From: Steinernema hermaphroditum
Lineage: Eukaryota > Nematoda > Chromadorea > Rhabditida > Steinernematidae
Assembly (NCBI GenBank): GCA_030435675.1
Contig: CM059623.1
Location: forward strand, 15,517,705-15,581,704
Direction of reading: 5' to 3'
Length of the DNA stretch: 64,000 bases
Shown: one piece after another, positions 31,397-43,020 of the stretch
How positions within the stretch are numbered: position 1 is the stretch's first letter
Layout of the letters: every line of letters starts with the position of its first letter
Translations under genes and position numbers: made by a program
Notes under the pieces: model-generated
Told to the model about the DNA's origin: nothing
The model's input: the letters and a program-made list of their open reading frames with translations, nothing else
Databases searched by the model: none

Positions 31397-34300
31397 TTAA
31401 ATACGGCTATATTTCCCATTATCATCGCTACTGTAGCATCGTTGACAGTGGAGCTTCGCGCCGCGGACTCGGACGTCGGCTCCTTGCGTACCGTTTCCGA
31501 GGGCCATATTGCACACGTAGCAGCGGAAGCAGCTCAAGTGGTAGAAGAGTTTGAGCGACTCGATGATCATCGCAGCTCCGCGACCTGGAAAGGCGTTTGT
31601 GACAGAAATGACGATCGTTACTATACCCAGTTCCATGTCACAATGAGCGCACTTATGACGTCCACTCACGGCAAACAGCTTCTCCCCAGAAGACGTGGTC
31701 GTTTCCGTGGTGATCGGTGGCTCAACCTCTTCTTGCACGTGCGTAGAATGGCTCTTGTTCACGGTCTCAGCGATGACGCGCTCGGTCATCTTAGGAAGAG
31801 TTCCATTCACAGGCCGTAGGTCCTTCATGGAATCGACACTTTTCTGGATGACGTCGTATTTTGGGTTATTCTCGAATGTGGTCTTGCTGTATGGGTTCCC
31901 AGGATTCGGAAGTCGTTGCTCTCGAACGATGTGGCGCCATTCCTTTGCGTCCTGAAACCGAATTTTACCCCAATGGCCCTTTTCATTATGGAAAATATTG
32001 ATTTTTTGGTGTTATTGGTGTAGTACCATGACTTCGGTGAGAGTTGGTGCCGGCGATGTGATCACCTCCCTCTCCCTGCGTGCCAGCAAGTCCTCCACCG
32101 ACCGAACCCGTCCCATTTCCTGACCATCATGGTCATAGAACCGATAGGACACGTCGCTAATCCCGTCGTCTACTTCCGTATATCGCTCTTCCACCGGCTG
32201 ACGCTTGAACTTGAAGCTGGATGGATGTCCAGTGAGCCGAATGGGAACGTGCCTTTCGTAGGGCATCTTTCGTGTCTCGTACGTTACGGTACCCCTCTGG
32301 ATAGGGATTTCCTTTTCGGGTTTATGCTGTGCAAACGGCTCCGTGGAGCGCGACCGCCGGGTTAGTTGTGGCGGTACCGCGTAGATGGGCGCTTCGAGCA
32401 TCGATGACGGAGACGCTTGGCGTCGGTAGTCATCGATGTTGGCGTAGTCATCGTGGCCATGGTCGAGCGGAGTGACTTGGCGGAGGTGTTTCCTCTGAAA
32501 GCCTTCTTAGGTGAGCGCACCGAGTGAGGCGGTCAGCGATGAAGCGAAAGACGACAGATCCGGAGTGGCGATGTTAGTCGAAGTTAAGTTTGTTTTGTGT
32601 TAGTGGATAGTTGTTGTTGATGGGTGGAGAGGCTAACTTACGAGGAATGCACGGCCCGGCTGGGTGTCGTCGTCGGTGCCGGAGTGGTCGGATGCTGGGG
32701 TCTGCTGAAATTGGGTTTGTTAAATGGAGACTTGGTATATGAGAGTCAAGATATGGTCCTTCGTGGATCAAGTATGGGTTGGCTATCCCTTTAAATGGAC
32801 TCCAAATTGATTATGTAGCGCCCATTTATGAAAACCTGATCATATATCCCATCGATCCCACAAGAATCCAAAACACAGGTAAAGCTGTAAAGGTCAGACT
32901 TTCATGGGCGTACGTCTGACATATGTAATACACCAGAGAAGGGCACCAGCTTAACCGTATATCCACATCAGCTGTTCAACTGGTTGGCCAGCCTACTCAA
33001 CAGATCCGTGGGTTCGACTAAAGGACCGATCGGCAGTGCCCTGAGCCGTTCAACAGCTGAGGGATCGATTACATGGGCTAACCTATCCGATCCGATTTGT
33101 TCATGCCCATCTCTGCTCTCGGCATGGCCGGACGGTAGTTTTTGATGTAACAGGAATTGGATAACAAACTCACATTGCGGCTCTCCCTTGGAAGCGAGCT
33201 ACTGTTCACCCATTTGTGAATTTTCGGGGCGTTGTTGTTATTGTTGTTGGCAGTCGGCTGTGGCGGTGGCACGTCGAAGTTGCTCTTTACAATGTTGTAA
33301 TTGTAATTGCGGATTAGCTTCGGCTGATCGGCGTTTGGGTTCCCGATAGGGCCGTCCAAGTAGGACACTGAAAACCGTTTCTTGCGACTGGCTCAATCTG
33401 CGTTTAACACACCTTTGTTAACGACGCCACGCTCAACTTCTGGAATGAAGTCAGTCAACTTGCCCGGATCCGGTTTGTCATGTATGGCCGTTACACGATA
33501 GTCATGATAGCTCTTGGTCGTCGATCCGAGACTCTTATTGCTCTCCAATGTAGAGGTACGGTACTCATTAGAGGACTGAGGACTGATCGAAGACATGCTG
33601 GGCGAGTAGGTCCGGTCGGGTAGTCCGTCGGTGGGTCCTTCGCGAGTATAGGCCCGTCTTGTGTCGGCACCCCACTTTGAAGGCGTTTGCATCTTCTTCT
33701 TCTGCACGAACTGCGCGTAGGAGTTGACTCCTCGCTCGGCCTGGTCGAACATGGTGCGCTTCTCGTTGAACGAGGTGGTCGAGTAGTCTACTTGTCCCTG
33801 TCCCGTTGGGATAGTCCCATTGGCTTTAGCATGGCCATTGGTCGTCAAGTAGCTTGGCCTTCGGATGCGGATCTCAATGGCGCCCACCCACGTCGCTTCG
33901 CTGATCATCCGCTTGACCGTCTTGTGGTACTTTTCGATGACACTTTCGCCATTGATGTCCAAGATGTGGTCGCCGACTTGGAGACCGGCGCGGTCGGCAG
34001 CGCTGCTCACCATGACCTTCTCGATGATGACCGGCTCGTGGCGGTCTTTACCACCGGTTACGGTGAAACCGAAGTCGTGCCGACCCGAAGGACCATGGTC
34101 GATCTCGAGATTGATGGTCATGATGCCGTTGTTATCGGGGAGCGGGCCACCCAGGGGGATGTCCACAGTTTTGAGAGGAGCGGCCAGTTGAGTGTAAACC
34201 ATTTCTTCCGATTTCTGAAAAAAAAACCAAAATGGGATGAGCAATATTCAGAATAGGATTACCTTTAGAACGGATGCTGGTGGGGGAGAAACACTGAAGC

Positions 34301-34657
34301 GTACAGAATCAAAGGATCTTCGAAGCGGAAATTTGCAAGCTGTGACGTGGCCGTTCTGCTCTCTGCAAAGCTCGATGCCAAGCGCAACTAAACGATTGGT
34401 AGTTTCGAGGGTTCACCCTGATCACCACACCTGTTTTTGAGCCTTTCTTGAACTTCTTCTCCTCCTTCAAAGCATCAGCTTTCGGTATGTCCTTCTCCTG
34501 GAATTGTGTTGCTGTTTCCTTAACCTTGCTTTTGGGAATCGGCGAGTGCTGATCGATGTGAAGTCCGATGACAACTTGATCAAGCTTCGGAGAAGGTCTC
34601 GGTTCGAGGTCGAAGGTTACAGTCTTGCGTGAAGACGGTCGCGACTCAAAGCGGTCA
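31397..34657 (-). CDS. LMO7-like PDZ and LIM domain protein (5' end uncertain)
   Basis: Minus-strand exons visible: 34657-34433, a possible micro-exon near 34275-34262, 34216-33413, 33367-33174, 32704-32642, 32494-32026, 31951-31627 and 31584-31397, with introns as short as 42-45 bp. The PDZ domain (HDFGFTVTGGKDRHEPVIIE to AGLQVGDHILDINGES, about 34130-33860) is followed by long Ser/Pro-rich disordered segments. A single C-terminal LIM domain ends the protein (CAHCDMELG, GRGAAMIIESLKLFYHLSCF, LHCQRCY). The GAAMIIESL and FYHLxCFxC wording is typical of the LMO7/LIMCH1 LIM domain, whose proteins act at actin-based junctions. The CH domain of LMO7 is not seen here. The true start may lie further upstream, or at the internal ATG near 34204. 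Confidence 0.8.
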
Positions 34658-34736
34658 CCTAAAAATCATGACATCAAATAAAGTGCATAAGTTAGGGTAC
34701 GGAGTCTAATCTCTGTTTACGGTAGAGGTTGTGGAA

Positions 34737-35026
34737 AATAGGCATAAAGCCGTTTCAACCGTCCGTTTGGAGTTCAGACGGTCTTTTTTGTCCACTGTTT
34801 TTTTATCTGAACCGTCACCTCCCAGATTGCAACCGTCTATCGAAGATCTGGAGTGTCCTCGGATGTACTACTCACTTCCGAGCTCATTTCTGAGAAAATC
34901 TTCGCGATCTGTAGAGTACATCCGGAGACGGCCGAAATCTCAGCTCATTTCATAGGGGGCGGTTGAAAGCAATGGGTGACGGTCGAGATCCCTGATGGAA
35001 CGGTTTAAACGGCTTTATATCCTATT
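34737..35026. mobile_element. MITE-like element with 30-bp inverted ends
   Basis: AATAGGCATAAAGCCGTTTC at 34737 mirrors GGCTTTATATCCTATT ending at 35026, with a few mismatches over about 30 bp. The interior repeats CCGTC/GACGG motifs. It is about 290 bp, has no coding capacity, and its target duplication is unclear. Confidence 0.55.
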
Positions 35027-35051
35027 GAGTGTTATTATATTTAAAAAACCC

Positions 35052-35123
35052 CAAAGGCTCCGCAAGAACTCGAACCAGAATCCATAAAACAACAGGCTGA
35101 CTCTCTACCGACTGCGTCACCTG
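35052..35123 (-). repeat. tRNA-derived sequence
   Basis: On the minus strand an A-box-like TGACGCAGTCGGTAGAGAG and a B-box-like CTGGTTCGAGTTC are spaced as in tRNA genes, but the arms pair poorly and no anticodon loop is convincing. Probably a decayed tRNA or a SINE head. Confidence 0.45.
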
Positions 35124-35727
35124 ATTATTGTCGACAAGAACACAGAAATGAATGTAGTGCTAAAGACCTATAGCCACTATTGAAACCTTATTTTTTGGTC
35201 ATACTTGAGCGAGGGCATCTCATTTCGCGTACAGATTTATGCACTCATTAAGGCCTATCGTTTAGTATTGGACTCATCTCCGATTTGAGCAACGCAGAGA
35301 GATTCAGGCAAGCTGCTAACCAAGGCTCAGGTTATGCTTCTAATAGCTTAGCTACAAATCATGACTTGATCTCCTTTGAGCTCAGGCTTGTTCACTCTTT
35401 ATGCACTGTTCATGCTGGCCATTCTCCTCTGATTTTGTAAATGTTTCACCTTTTTTGCTCTCCTATCTTTTCGTCTTATCAAAACGGAACCCCCATGTTG
35501 TAACAATTCGATGACCACCCATAAACGAAAGGCGCCAAGAAGGCGTGCACTTGTGCGCCACGTTGAGAGATCAAAGAGGGTGGAGCCGCCTGTCGAATGA
35601 CCTTCCGCGCCTCGAGCGGCAGCGCTAAACTTGTAGCCACATGGCTTAACCCTTCTGTTTCTAACGTGACCACGGCGTTCTCGTGTTTGCAGAGTCACTT
35701 ACTCATCGCCTTATCAGCGCTATCAGC

Positions 35728-37505
35728 ATGAGTCAGATCACGTCATCACTCAAAGCCTATAAAAGCGGCGCTCCTCTTGACAAGCTGATGTCGTCGATCA
35801 TGATCGCCAGCTGTCTTCTGAGCGTTTTTCCCTACTCGCCGTCGCCAAGCCCACAGGATGCCGGTGGATCTGTCGAAGTGGACATCGAGGAAAAGAGGCG
35901 TCGTAACCGTATTAAGCAACAAAGACATTATCAACAGGTAGGCTGCCATCGATCCTGCCCCAAGTCACATTCTAATAACTATGTGTTTTGTGCCCAAGTT
36001 GTGAGAAAACCTGTTTCCTGGGGGTTATGACCTGTTGCAATCTGGGGTCATTACAGATGTCGCTCATAGGCTGGTGTCGTCTTTAAGAATATTCAATTTG
36101 CACCGAGCTTTATCATAGGAAGGGTACCTCAAACAGAAGCATAGAGGGCTCAAAAACGAAATAAACTATTCGAATTTCTGAATGGTTTCGCCGGCTAGAT
36201 TTCGGTCTCAAGTGCGAGGTACATCCTGTATTATGGCTATAATAATAGTTGTGTCAGACGTCTGAGTGGCAAACGTCCATTTAATTGAAAATAAAGGCTA
36301 CCCCAACAAGGTACATCAGATAGAAATATAGCAGAAATTTAGAGAGCCATGCAGGAATTCAAATCAAGGGATTGGTCTCTTTTCGTTGTCCGGACTCATG
36401 GAAGAATGCTCTGAAATGACTTTCCGGGCTACTTTCTAAAGGGGCTTTCGTAGAGCTTTCCTCAAACTACCGGTTTCAGGTGTCATGGAACGTTTCAGAA
36501 AGGCTGGTTACAGGCTATTGAAGGTTATTATCAATGTCCATTAAGGTCATAACAGTGACATTCTTCCAGAAATTTGATGAGATCATGCAAATGCCATTGG
36601 ATCTATCTCGATTCCTAGCGGGCATTTCATCTTTTTTCTTGTTTTAGAGCTCTTTTTCTTAAGCCAATCTTGCTGGCGATTGTGGTCAATCTGTAGGTTG
36701 TACCTACGTTCAAATAGCTTTCATATTGCCTGCCCTCTCATCGCCCCGTTTCTCGCGATCAGTCGGAATTGGTCCCAGTCCCATGTAAACCCATCATTTT
36801 GCTCAGCTTGCTCCTAATGTACGCGACTACTCAAGTTCTCATTGTTCTATGTGGTTGGCGAAGAGAGTCATAAAGTGGAAGAAAAAACGTTTTCTGTGAT
36901 CGATGTTTCACTTTTGTTCTTTCCGTGTGCACCCGATTTGTCAAACTTCTCGCCTTTTACCTCTTCGCACCCGGCGTGCCGATAACGTCTCCCCGTTTTT
37001 TAGGTCAAGGAGCGTCGCAAAGAGTGCGAGCTGAAACTGGAGGCGCTCGCCTCGGACATCGAGCAACTCCGCCGAAGCGTCGAGAAGACGGATCAGAACG
37101 CGCAGTTCCTCCGCGACCGTGACTGTCCCTTCCACACTCCCGGCGACGTTTTCCACTTCTCAGCGGCGCCGGTAGCGTTCGCCGAGCCCGACAGCGACGT
37201 AGGCTTATCAATCATGACAGCCGGTCAAGACGTCCTTTTAGGAGCAAGAAGCGGCGGAACCCGTCGCTGAGTCACCGGTCACGCCGGAGAGCAAGAAACG
37301 CGACAAGCAGCGACGTTTCAGGAGGAAAGTGGATAATCTAGAGAAAGCGATCCAGAAGGGTCATAAAGAGGTGCGCAGGCTGAAGGACTATCTCGAAGAA
37401 ACGACCGAAAAGAGGCGATTCTACCAGAAGATGGTGAGCGAGTGCTGGAGTCAATGCAACAAGATCCACTTGATCGAGTTGAATGCTGTGCTTCAGGGTT
37501 ACTGA
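35728..37505 (+). CDS. bZIP-like coiled-coil protein (222 aa)
   Basis: Three exons, 35728-35937, 37004-37198 and 37242-37505, all phase 0, with introns of 1066 and 43 bp. The exon 1-2 junction forms a basic stretch (EEKRRRNRIKQQRHYQQVKE) running into heptad leucines (CELKLEALASDIEQLRRSVE), which looks like a bZIP basic region and zipper. The match to the canonical NxxAAxxCR signature is weak. Exon 3 holds a second basic, coiled-coil segment (KRDKQRRFRRKVDNLEKAIQ) and ends NAVLQGY. An AG acceptor (TTTGCAG at 35693) just upstream of the ATG could serve trans-splicing. A DNA-binding role is inference. Confidence 0.6.
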
Positions 37506-38617
37506 GCCCAAATAGGGAGAGGTCTAAAGGTCATGTCTGCCTCATATAGCCATTATTGTTGTTGTGTTCTTCTAACGGGTAATAAATGAATCGTCTTAAA
37601 CAAATATGGTTTTTCTCGAAAAGGTCCATAAATTTTCGGGTAATACTAAACAAGATGTGTGATCCTGTTATCAAAGTGACTCTCCCCGGTAAGGTCGTAA
37701 CAGCCGCCTGAGTTTTAACTGGAAAAAGATGAAGCTAAAAAACCAAAAAAAATGAAAGAAGAACTGGCGAAAATGTCCATCTTATGAAAACAGAGTTGAT
37801 AACGCTAATCAGCTCCACTCAAAACACCTGATTTCCATGTCTGCCCCATAAATTAGCGGCTACTCTTGCGGCGTTCTTCGGTGCGGGTAATAAATCGAGC
37901 GCACACCTAGAGGCCAGCCGATCTCCCCAGCCATCGGTCATCTTCCGCGACGACGTCTCTCTTCAAGCCTAGATGATATAACACTGATTTACGAGCGCAA
38001 AAAGAGCCGCCGGTTTTTTTTTGCACACCCGTCGGGTGGAGGGGAAGGTGTTGCGGCGCATAACAAATGAATTGGGGGCTAGGTGGTCAAACGGTGGGGA
38101 AATGGAGTTTAAATGCATGGGGAGATTAGGTGGATGAGGATATTATGGACACAAAAAAGTGCACAACAAGTGGCATTTCGATTTTGAAACTGACCGAAAA
38201 TCTTAATATGTAAAACTTCTTAAACAGCTTCTACAGATTAGTCATCGGAAGATAATCAAAATTGGTTCCGGGGACGCCTCTCTGTCTCATACGTGTCTTG
38301 TCGTATATTACACTTATACGCATAAAGCTCAAATATTGAAAGTATGTTGCTTTGCAAAACGCTTAGATTTCGAAATTCAAAGTTATCTCTATGTATCACA
38401 GGAAAACCTTCCGAGGTGTCCGTCTCGATTGGCACAGAAGATCGAAAAGTGGCACAAATGCATTAATGGATATTATCCCCATAAGCATCGGCTTATAGAC
38501 CATTCGAAAGTTATGTCCAAACCAGTAAGGCAGTATTGTGAAACATTCCAGAAAGGCTCAAACTTTGTTATGTGCTTTCGCTAATCACTTCAGGAAGCGA
38601 AAACTGAAAAAGCTATG
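37506..38617. other. No gene seen
   Basis: Intergenic stretch after the bZIP-like gene (AATAAA at about 37580). It has only short open frames, without splice support or family resemblance. Confidence 0.45.
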
Positions 38618-38689
38618 GCTGGGAAAGGCGTCGAACTCGGACCCGAGAAATGACGACCAAGGCACTATCCAGTTAGGCCACACAGGCAG
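38618..38689 (-). repeat. tRNA-derived sequence (tRNA-Arg-like)
   Basis: The minus strand reads CCTGTGTGGCCTAACTGGAT (A box and D arm like nematode tRNA-Arg), a poor anticodon arm, then GAGTTCGACGCC (B box) and CAGCC, followed by a T-rich end (TTTTTC). The mismatched stems argue for a pseudogene or SINE rather than a working tRNA. Confidence 0.5.
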
Positions 38690-39859
38690 GCGGCCAGAGG
38701 TTGGCACAGTCAACTGTAGTTAGTTGAACGCAATTTAATAAAAAGTGTTTGTTTGGTTAGGTGTCCATAGAAGCCAACAGGCTTTTGGAGTTAACGTTTA
38801 CCGTTGTTTCCCTACACAATTTTTGCTCAATGCACAACATGGTCCACGATATAAATCTCAGCTATATTCAAGGAGGGCACACCGTAAAGTTACTTATGCT
38901 GTGCGCCAATTTTCATCTGTATCCAAGGCGGACACTTCGGAAGGCTCCATTAACAAACCTACGATATAACAAGATCCTCTATCATGAGTTAAGATAAGAT
39001 AGATGTGTTCCGGTGTTGCAACAAGGAAATCATCAGTTATGCATCGAAGAAATTGAGTGACTAGCCCCGATGATTGAACGTTGAGGAAGTGACGGAAACA
39101 CAAAAAAGTGCAAGAAACTAGTCTTCGATCTTATCGAGCCAAACCTGTTTCAATTAATAATCTGACACCTTTGAACAGATTCTTATCGAGCAGTGTACTT
39201 TTTGAGTTCATTTGAGTTCAGTCAACATTGAGGGAGGCGAACAATCACCTAAAGAAAGTACAAATTCTTCCATTGGACACTGTTCTGTCTCTCTTTGCTT
39301 GAAATATCCCACAGGTTAAGCTAGACAGATATTCTGAGTACAAAAAAGCAATGACTGACCAAAGTCGGGGACTATCTAAGAAGCTGTGACCTCTTATTGG
39401 CTCAAAATATTTGTTGAAAAGACGGTTCAATGCAGAGGAAATCTAGTCCCTAGTCTCCGGTACAAAAATTGCGTCACTGCAACAAAGATCGTGGACTTTC
39501 AATCGGTGATCTTAATGACTCATCCTAACGCAAATTGCCGTGACCTCACAGCCCTTATCTTATCATCTTCTGAGCAAATACCAACGTGTCCAGATGCACA
39601 CCGATTTGATCAGTCGATAGGAAAGTTCCATAATGTGAGGTGTAGTCTGTCCAGTAGCCAAAGCGGTTCAGCACTTTTCCAAAAGTCTCAGCTTGGCCGT
39701 ATTACTGCGAAATTGTGATTTTTAAGCGACCCCATCCCTTGAAATGAGACTGGTTCCAGTGAAAACAGTTGATGACCTAACAATTCACTTTAATGAGGTC
39801 GTCGATGATCGTTAGAATAACAAAGACAGTTTAATGGAGCTGGAACTGGTTTCTTTTAT

Positions 39860-40212
39860 TTGTACCCTTTTTCAATAAACTGGACAGAATACCATGCATC
39901 AGAGGGGCTGAGAGGTGTAACGAAGCTGAAAGACGCCCATGGATCAGCGACAAGAAGGAAGTGGAACTACGCCTGGAAGATCGCTCGTGAAACGACTGAG
40001 AAGTGGTCGACCAAGCTCGAAGAATGGCGGCCACCGAAGACGCGCCCCATCGGAAGGCCGAGGACCAGATGGCGAGATGACTTCACGAAGAAAATAGGAA
40101 CGCAAAGATGGCGACAACGAGCAAGAGAAGAGGAACGGCAACAATGGATTCATATGGGGTGTGGCTCGATGTAATGTTGATGATTCCACAAATAAATCGT
40201 AAATCGTAAATC
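39860..40212 (+). mobile_element. LINE 3' end (RTE-like), reverse transcriptase C-terminal fragment
   Basis: The open frame contains KWSTKLEEWRPPKTRPIGRP, RTRWRDDFTKKIGTQRW and EERQQWIHMG. This is the Trp/Arg-rich stretch found after the reverse transcriptase domain in RTE/CR1-like LINEs (GRPxxRWxDD...W). It is followed by a 3' end ATTCCACAAATAAATCGTAAATCGTAAATC, a short tandem tail as in RTE elements. Strongly 5'-truncated. Confidence 0.7.
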
Positions 40213-41166
40213 AGAGGGGCATTGACTTCGATTCGATTAATATACAAGCACTGAGCAGATCATAACCTTTCCTGTATGAATGAAAGTTGTAATTAGTTCC
40301 TTATTTCAAGCAATTTTGGTGAACAGAACATAAAGAGTGTTAGGAACGTTCTACGATGCTCCTTGCATTCTACGCGGCTAAAACAGAGCATTGTCTATCA
40401 TAAGGAAAACTGGAAAATGTGAAAGTGTGAAATGACTATCATATTGGAAAACGACTGGGAAACGGAAAATGTGAAATGACTATCTATCAATTGACAACTA
40501 TGGACCACCCACGTTCATCAAGAAACTGATGATCTGGAAGCATGATTCCTTATCTCACTGAACCTTCTGACACTAAGTATGGCGGCCAGATGTGCTAATA
40601 GTACACGGACCATCCGACCTTAATATGGTTTTCCTAACGAAACTATTTGTAAAATATCAGGAATATACTATAAGCTAACGAACCAAAAAATTGGTGTCGA
40701 ATGCAGCCCACCTGGGTTGTATGATGTCCATTTCTCATTTGAAACATATTTTTCAGCTTTAAAGAAACACCAGTAAGAGAAGTATGAAGATGTAATACAC
40801 GTGTAAATACTTTTGTGACGGCAAAAGTCAAAGTCATACGAGTGGTTTCATGGTTCTAGCTGCAAATGAGGCGCAAATAACGATTGGCAAACAATATCCG
40901 GATTTCATACGATTCAACAAATATGAATCTTTCGAATGAAGCGCTACAGGTGGCAAGAATGGTGTTCCCAGAATCTGTTTTATCGAAGTCAGATCAAGAA
41001 AAGAAATGGATGGCTCGGCGGCATCCATAGACATAGTGCCAGTGAATTTTAAAGTTTAGTTTTCTTTGAAATTAAGTTTTGTTTTTTGGGGCATAGTTTT
41101 AAGAACGGAGCGCATGAAAGAACCTACACACCAACGAATCTGTCAGTTCTCTAGCTTATATGTGGA

Positions 41167-41175
41167 ATATAAAAG
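41167..41175 (+). promoter_or_regulatory. TATA-like box
   Basis: AATATAAAAGGTAGGGG upstream of the secreted-peptide gene. The distance to its ATG (about 260 bp) is long, so the assignment is tentative. Confidence 0.3.
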
Positions 41176-41433
41176 GTAGGGGTATAACAGCTGGTTTTTG
41201 TCGATTGTTCCGAACAATTACGGCACTGTGTCAACATAAACTGTGAATCCTAACAGCTAATTTGCCGCTAAAATCGCTTTTTTGTGTCACTGCGAACGTA
41301 TATCTGCCAACCTGCAACTAATTTGCAGTTTAACCTTGAACTAATCCTCTTCAATCGGAAAGGATATGCCCACATTAGAGTTGCGCTTTATAAATGCTCG
41401 AAAAGCACAATGTGCGCATTATTGTTCTTTGCA

Positions 41434-41710
41434 ATGAAACTTTTCGTTCTGTTCTTTCTCGTCTCCGTCGTCGCGGCTATGCCTGCTCGAATCGCCATGA
41501 GACCTATTTGGGTCTATGGACCGTGCACAAAGGAGGTTGGATGTCCCTACGCTACTGATTTTCCTGAAGAGGATACTACAGTTACGATGATCACTATTCA
41601 GGTTTTACTTTTGTCTATTCACGATTAGCATACTTTCAATTCAGGTTGATAAGAAAGAGCCGAATTCCGAAGAAATCTTCCTGTTTCCCTCCCCAGCTTT
41701 TGGGAAATGA
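41434..41710 (+). CDS. Small secreted peptide (about 77 aa)
   Basis: Two exons, 41434-41601 and 41645-41710, with a 43-bp GT-AG intron. The N terminus MKLFVLFFLVSVVAAMPARI is a clear signal peptide with likely cleavage after VVAA or AMPA. The mature part has two Cys (GPCTKEVGCPY) and an acidic stretch (FPEEDTT), and ends FPSPAFGK. An in-frame ATG 24 bp upstream (41410) gives a longer, less typical leader. AATAAA follows at about 41745. The C-terminal Gly-Lys could support amidated peptide processing. No known family is recognised. Confidence 0.6.
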
Positions 41711-41759
41711 TTCTATTGAGTAATTCGATGTTAAAATGACGTCTTAATAAATCATTCTG

Positions 41760-42588
41760 TACTCACGTTCAGGACCGACTTTCCGATTTTTGTCTTATTT
41801 GGGGGTATTCATCAGTGCTGCAACGTAAGAATGGGAAAAAATTGAACTACTAGTGCCCGGATATGTGCCTAGAACGTTACTTCGAGTGCAATTTTTGTCA
41901 TCAGGAATATTTACTGACATTGGTGGGACCCGAACTGTTCGAACCTACGAACTTGCTTACTAGTGTCGAGGAAGTTGTAAATTCAGAAAATAGTGGCGAG
42001 ACCCGACCTTTTCTTGGATGCACTTGGATAGACCAGGTTTCGAAATGGAGTCGGAGTCGGCTCGGACCCGAGCTCTTCGATTGCTGTAGAATTTTACTGT
42101 AGCTGGTTGTACCCAAATATCTAAAACCCAGACCCGGGGCGAAAGAGTAGGGGTGACCGAACAGAGAAGAGAATCTATTTGCCATTCGAAATCTTAAAAA
42201 GTTTCACCCATATGTTGATATCATATACAAGATGATGCGTGTATAGCCAGCAGAAATGGACAAGGGTCCCGGAACTGTGCTCCGAAAAATCGAAGCCCTT
42301 TGCAGGCAGCACTCTCTCTCCTCACCGGCGCAGATGATCAAAAGAAAGCAAAACAGTACCCGATGTATCAGTTTCCGTCTTCTCTCGCTTCCGAATATGT
42401 CTCAAGACATACTTTCTATTCTAATACCTAGCACCATAGACCCACTTTTCGCTACGACTTTGATCAGCAGATCCAACAGATCTTTTGAATCAGATGAACC
42501 TTGGCTCTTAACGAAGCATTCGAGATTGTCTTATATTGATGATTTGACCTATTGCAGCTTAATGCTAAAACTCACTTCTTGGCGAATA
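41760..42588. other. No gene seen
   Basis: Several short open frames, including one with a CxxC (CNFCHQEY near 41890), but no consistent exon structure. Confidence 0.4.
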
Positions 42589-42701
42589 GTCGACGGAAGT
42601 GGTGGGCGACTGGAAGTTGCCGTTGTTTTCGATGCCCGAATCGGTGAAGTCGTCACCCGGAACGGGGCTGATCACGGTCAAGATCTCTTCTTTGGAGTCC
42701 T
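42589..42701 (-). CDS. Lone exon, possible downstream exon of the 44.7-kb gene
   Basis: Minus strand: an acceptor CGTTTTAG is followed by DSKEEILTVISPVPGDDFTD and NGNFQSPTTSVDYSP, then a donor CCAAGAA/GTGAGT. It is acidic and Ser/Thr-rich, like the end of the gene at 44662-45267. A donor-like ACT/GTACTAAGG near 44690 would join the two in phase 0 across about 2 kb. The junction is not proven. Confidence 0.45.
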
Positions 42702-42789
42702 AAAACGAAGCGTTTCACTCTTTTACTCGCCACAATTAAAAGTTTAAATTCGAAGTCCCCACTTTCGATTTTCGAATCGCCCAAGTTCA

Positions 42790-43020
42790 GATCGAAGGAT
42801 CGTGCGACGGCGAAGGCGACGGCGTGAAATCAATTCGGCCGCTCGAGCAGGATTAGCGCTTCGGGTCGCCGGCACCGAAACCGGAATGCTGAGGGGATCG
42901 GCTGAGCGGCGACTTCAGCGCGCTAATGACGTGAATCCGGCGAGGACGGAGCGGAGCGCACGTTGCGCCACACCGTTAGCCCGGCGGAAAAACGGCGCCC
43001 AAGGACCGTGAGGCAATTAG
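42790..43020. other. GC-rich island
   Basis: CG-rich non-coding block in an AT-rich surround, with ATTAG/CAATTAG motifs. Similar blocks occur at about 45380-45470, 47700-48080, 49340-49590 and 55920-56100. No gene is assigned. Confidence 0.35.

Noticed and set aside
35052..38689. Two extra tRNA genes on the minus strand
   Set aside because: The A and B boxes are present, but the anticodon and acceptor stems do not pair well enough; kept as tRNA-derived repeats only.
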